Part shown: in pieces, positions 8,431 to 8,851 of the stretch
Position numbering within the stretch: position 1 is the stretch's first letter
How the letters are laid out: each line of letters opens with the position of its first letter
Assembly: GCA_001915545.1 (NCBI GenBank)
Contig: MNQS01000157.1
Span: 1-8,851 of the forward strand
Direction of reading: 5' to 3'
Length of the DNA stretch: 8,851 bases
DNA from: Bacteroides sp. 43_108
Lineage (GTDB): Bacteria; Bacteroidota; Bacteroidia; Bacteroidales; Bacteroidaceae
Made by a program: the position numbers and the translations under genes
Notes under the pieces: model-generated
Told to the model about the DNA's origin: nothing
The model's input: only the letters and a program-made list of their open reading frames with translations
Databases searched by the model: none

Positions 8431-8474
8431 GGACTACGGCTTGAAGTGATTTTAACCCGTAGTCCGTTTTTTTT
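8431..8474 (+). terminator. Intrinsic terminator of the susC-susD unit
   Basis: GGACTACGG (8431-8439) pairs perfectly with CCGTAGTCC (8457-8465), and eight T residues follow at 8467-8474. The inner TTGAA and TTTAA can extend the stem past a C/C mismatch, allowing one G-U pair. It lies 71 bp after the susD stop and before the next promoter, so it should end the susCD transcript. Confidence 0.9.
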
Positions 8475-8518
8475 AGACCTTTTAGATAGAGGAATATAAA
8501 ATTCGGAATTCATTATAG

Positions 8519-8542
8519 AAAAATCGTTCATGCTTAATTTTT
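8519..8542. promoter_or_regulatory. 24-bp A/T-capped element, candidate operator for the second susC
   Basis: Begins AAAAATCGTTCAT and ends AATTTTT, with the same length, A5/T5 caps and central ATG as the element at 2779-2802; 15 of 24 positions match ungapped. Its first 13 bases are also the exact reverse complement of 2790-2802, one arm of the other dyad. It ends exactly 47 bp before TAAGTTTG at 8590. The dyad itself is weaker here (the outer arms AAAAAT and ATTTTT pair). Confidence 0.45.
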
Positions 8543-8589
8543 CTACTACTCTTGATTATTTTTTAGCCTTTTTTATTCTTTTAAAGCTT

Positions 8590-8597
8590 TAAGTTTG
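8590..8597 (+). promoter_or_regulatory. Candidate -7 element of the second susC promoter
   Basis: TAAGTTTG matches TAnnTTTG exactly and sits at the same distance from the upstream dyad as the first susC -7 box. The -33 position has no TTTG. The predicted leader is about 160 nt, close to that of the first susC. Confidence 0.45.
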
Positions 8598-8762
8598 CAA
8601 CGTGAAAAATAGATAAAACGAACTTTAAGTATAATGCTTATGAGGAATAAATCTGCCCCCGATTAATATTGGGAATGTGACAAAATTTAGCCCAAGGAGT
8701 TTCTAATCATAACTCTATTCGGATAATATTATTACCTATAATCTAATTTAATAAGAAAAACG
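8598..8762 (+). promoter_or_regulatory. Conserved susC 5' leader, copy 2
   Basis: Carries in the same order the blocks seen at 2858-3010: GAAAAA...AAAAC, TAATGCTTATGA (8632-8643), ATTCGGA, TTATTACCT, and an A-rich end with ACGATGAAA. It is 12 nt longer than copy 1, partly from a 4-nt difference near the 5' end. Confidence 0.45.
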
Positions 8763-8851
8763 ATGAAATCAAACTCGTTCTTAAAAAATCGAAAGGCTTT
8801 GACAGCCTTATTGCTTTGCACAGGTTTCGTTGCGACTCAGCCGTTCAGTGT
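8763..8851 (+). CDS. Second SusC-like TonB-dependent transporter, N-terminal fragment (runs off right edge)
   Basis: Only 29 codons are in the window: MKSNSFLKNRKALTALLL, then CTGFVATQPFS. That is a basic, hydrophobic signal peptide matching the first SusC at 21 of 29 residues and about 80% of bases (71 of 89). The ATG sits in the same ACGATGAAA context as the first susC. By this similarity it is the start of another SusC-family transporter, probably followed by its own SusD. No mature-protein sequence is visible, so the family call rests on the shared signal peptide, leader and promoter. Confidence 0.8.
   Translation, partial: MKSNSFLKNRKALTALLLCTGFVATQPFS

Larger units (their letters stand above)
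8360..8762 (+). other. Intergenic region between susD and the second susC: 3' tail, terminator, new promoter and leader
   Basis: This 403-bp gap has no credible gene. In order it holds a short 3' tail with two small hairpins, a strong intrinsic terminator (8431-8474), an AT-rich stretch with a dyad (8519-8542), a -7 box (8590-8597), and a leader resembling that of the first susC. The order shows that the second susC has its own promoter rather than relying on read-through. Confidence 0.7.

Noticed and set aside
8664..8671. TAATATTG as a -7 box closer to the second susC
   Set aside because: It has one mismatch to TAnnTTTG and no counterpart at the same place before the first susC, whereas TAAGTTTG at 8590 is exact and positionally conserved.

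Overview
The window looks like a Bacteroides-type (Bacteroidales) genome. It carries a glycan-uptake locus in classical polysaccharide utilization locus (PUL) style: a hybrid two-component sensor (HTCS) facing away from a SusC/SusD outer-membrane pair. TAnnTTTG-type -7 promoter elements, AT-rich leaders without Shine-Dalgarno sequences, and a Cys-Thr-Asp-Asp surface lipoprotein signal fit the same group.

Layout. Positions 1-2692 (minus strand) hold the HTCS gene, cut by the left window edge. Its periplasmic sensor half (14 propeller-blade motifs plus a Y_Y_Y domain) is open from 2692 down to a stop at 275. The HisKA kinase part continues from about 302 to the left edge in a different frame, so the gene is broken by a net frame change at about 296-302, where the transmembrane segment should be. 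Positions 2693-3010 are a divergent control region. SusC occupies 3011-6319, and SusD follows after 15 bp at 6335-8359. A strong intrinsic terminator (8431-8474) closes this unit. Then comes a second promoter and leader, followed by the first 29 codons of a second SusC-like gene starting at 8763. The locus is therefore at least 'HTCS, susCD, susC...' with a tandem susC.

How it should work. The HTCS propellers would bind an oligosaccharide in the periplasm and signal through the kinase and a C-terminal regulator (outside the window) to activate the susC promoters. SusD captures glycan at the cell surface, and SusC imports it using TonB energy. No glycan-degrading enzyme lies in the window, so the substrate cannot be assigned.

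Main points of interest. (1) The HTCS is frame-broken at its membrane segment. (2) The two susC promoters share a module: a 24-bp A/T-capped dyad element placed exactly 47 bp upstream of a TAnnTTTG box in both copies, followed by similar 153-165 nt leaders. This is a good candidate for the regulator's operator. (3) The two SusC signal peptides are closely related, pointing to duplication. No RNA genes, insertion sequences or CRISPR arrays were seen.
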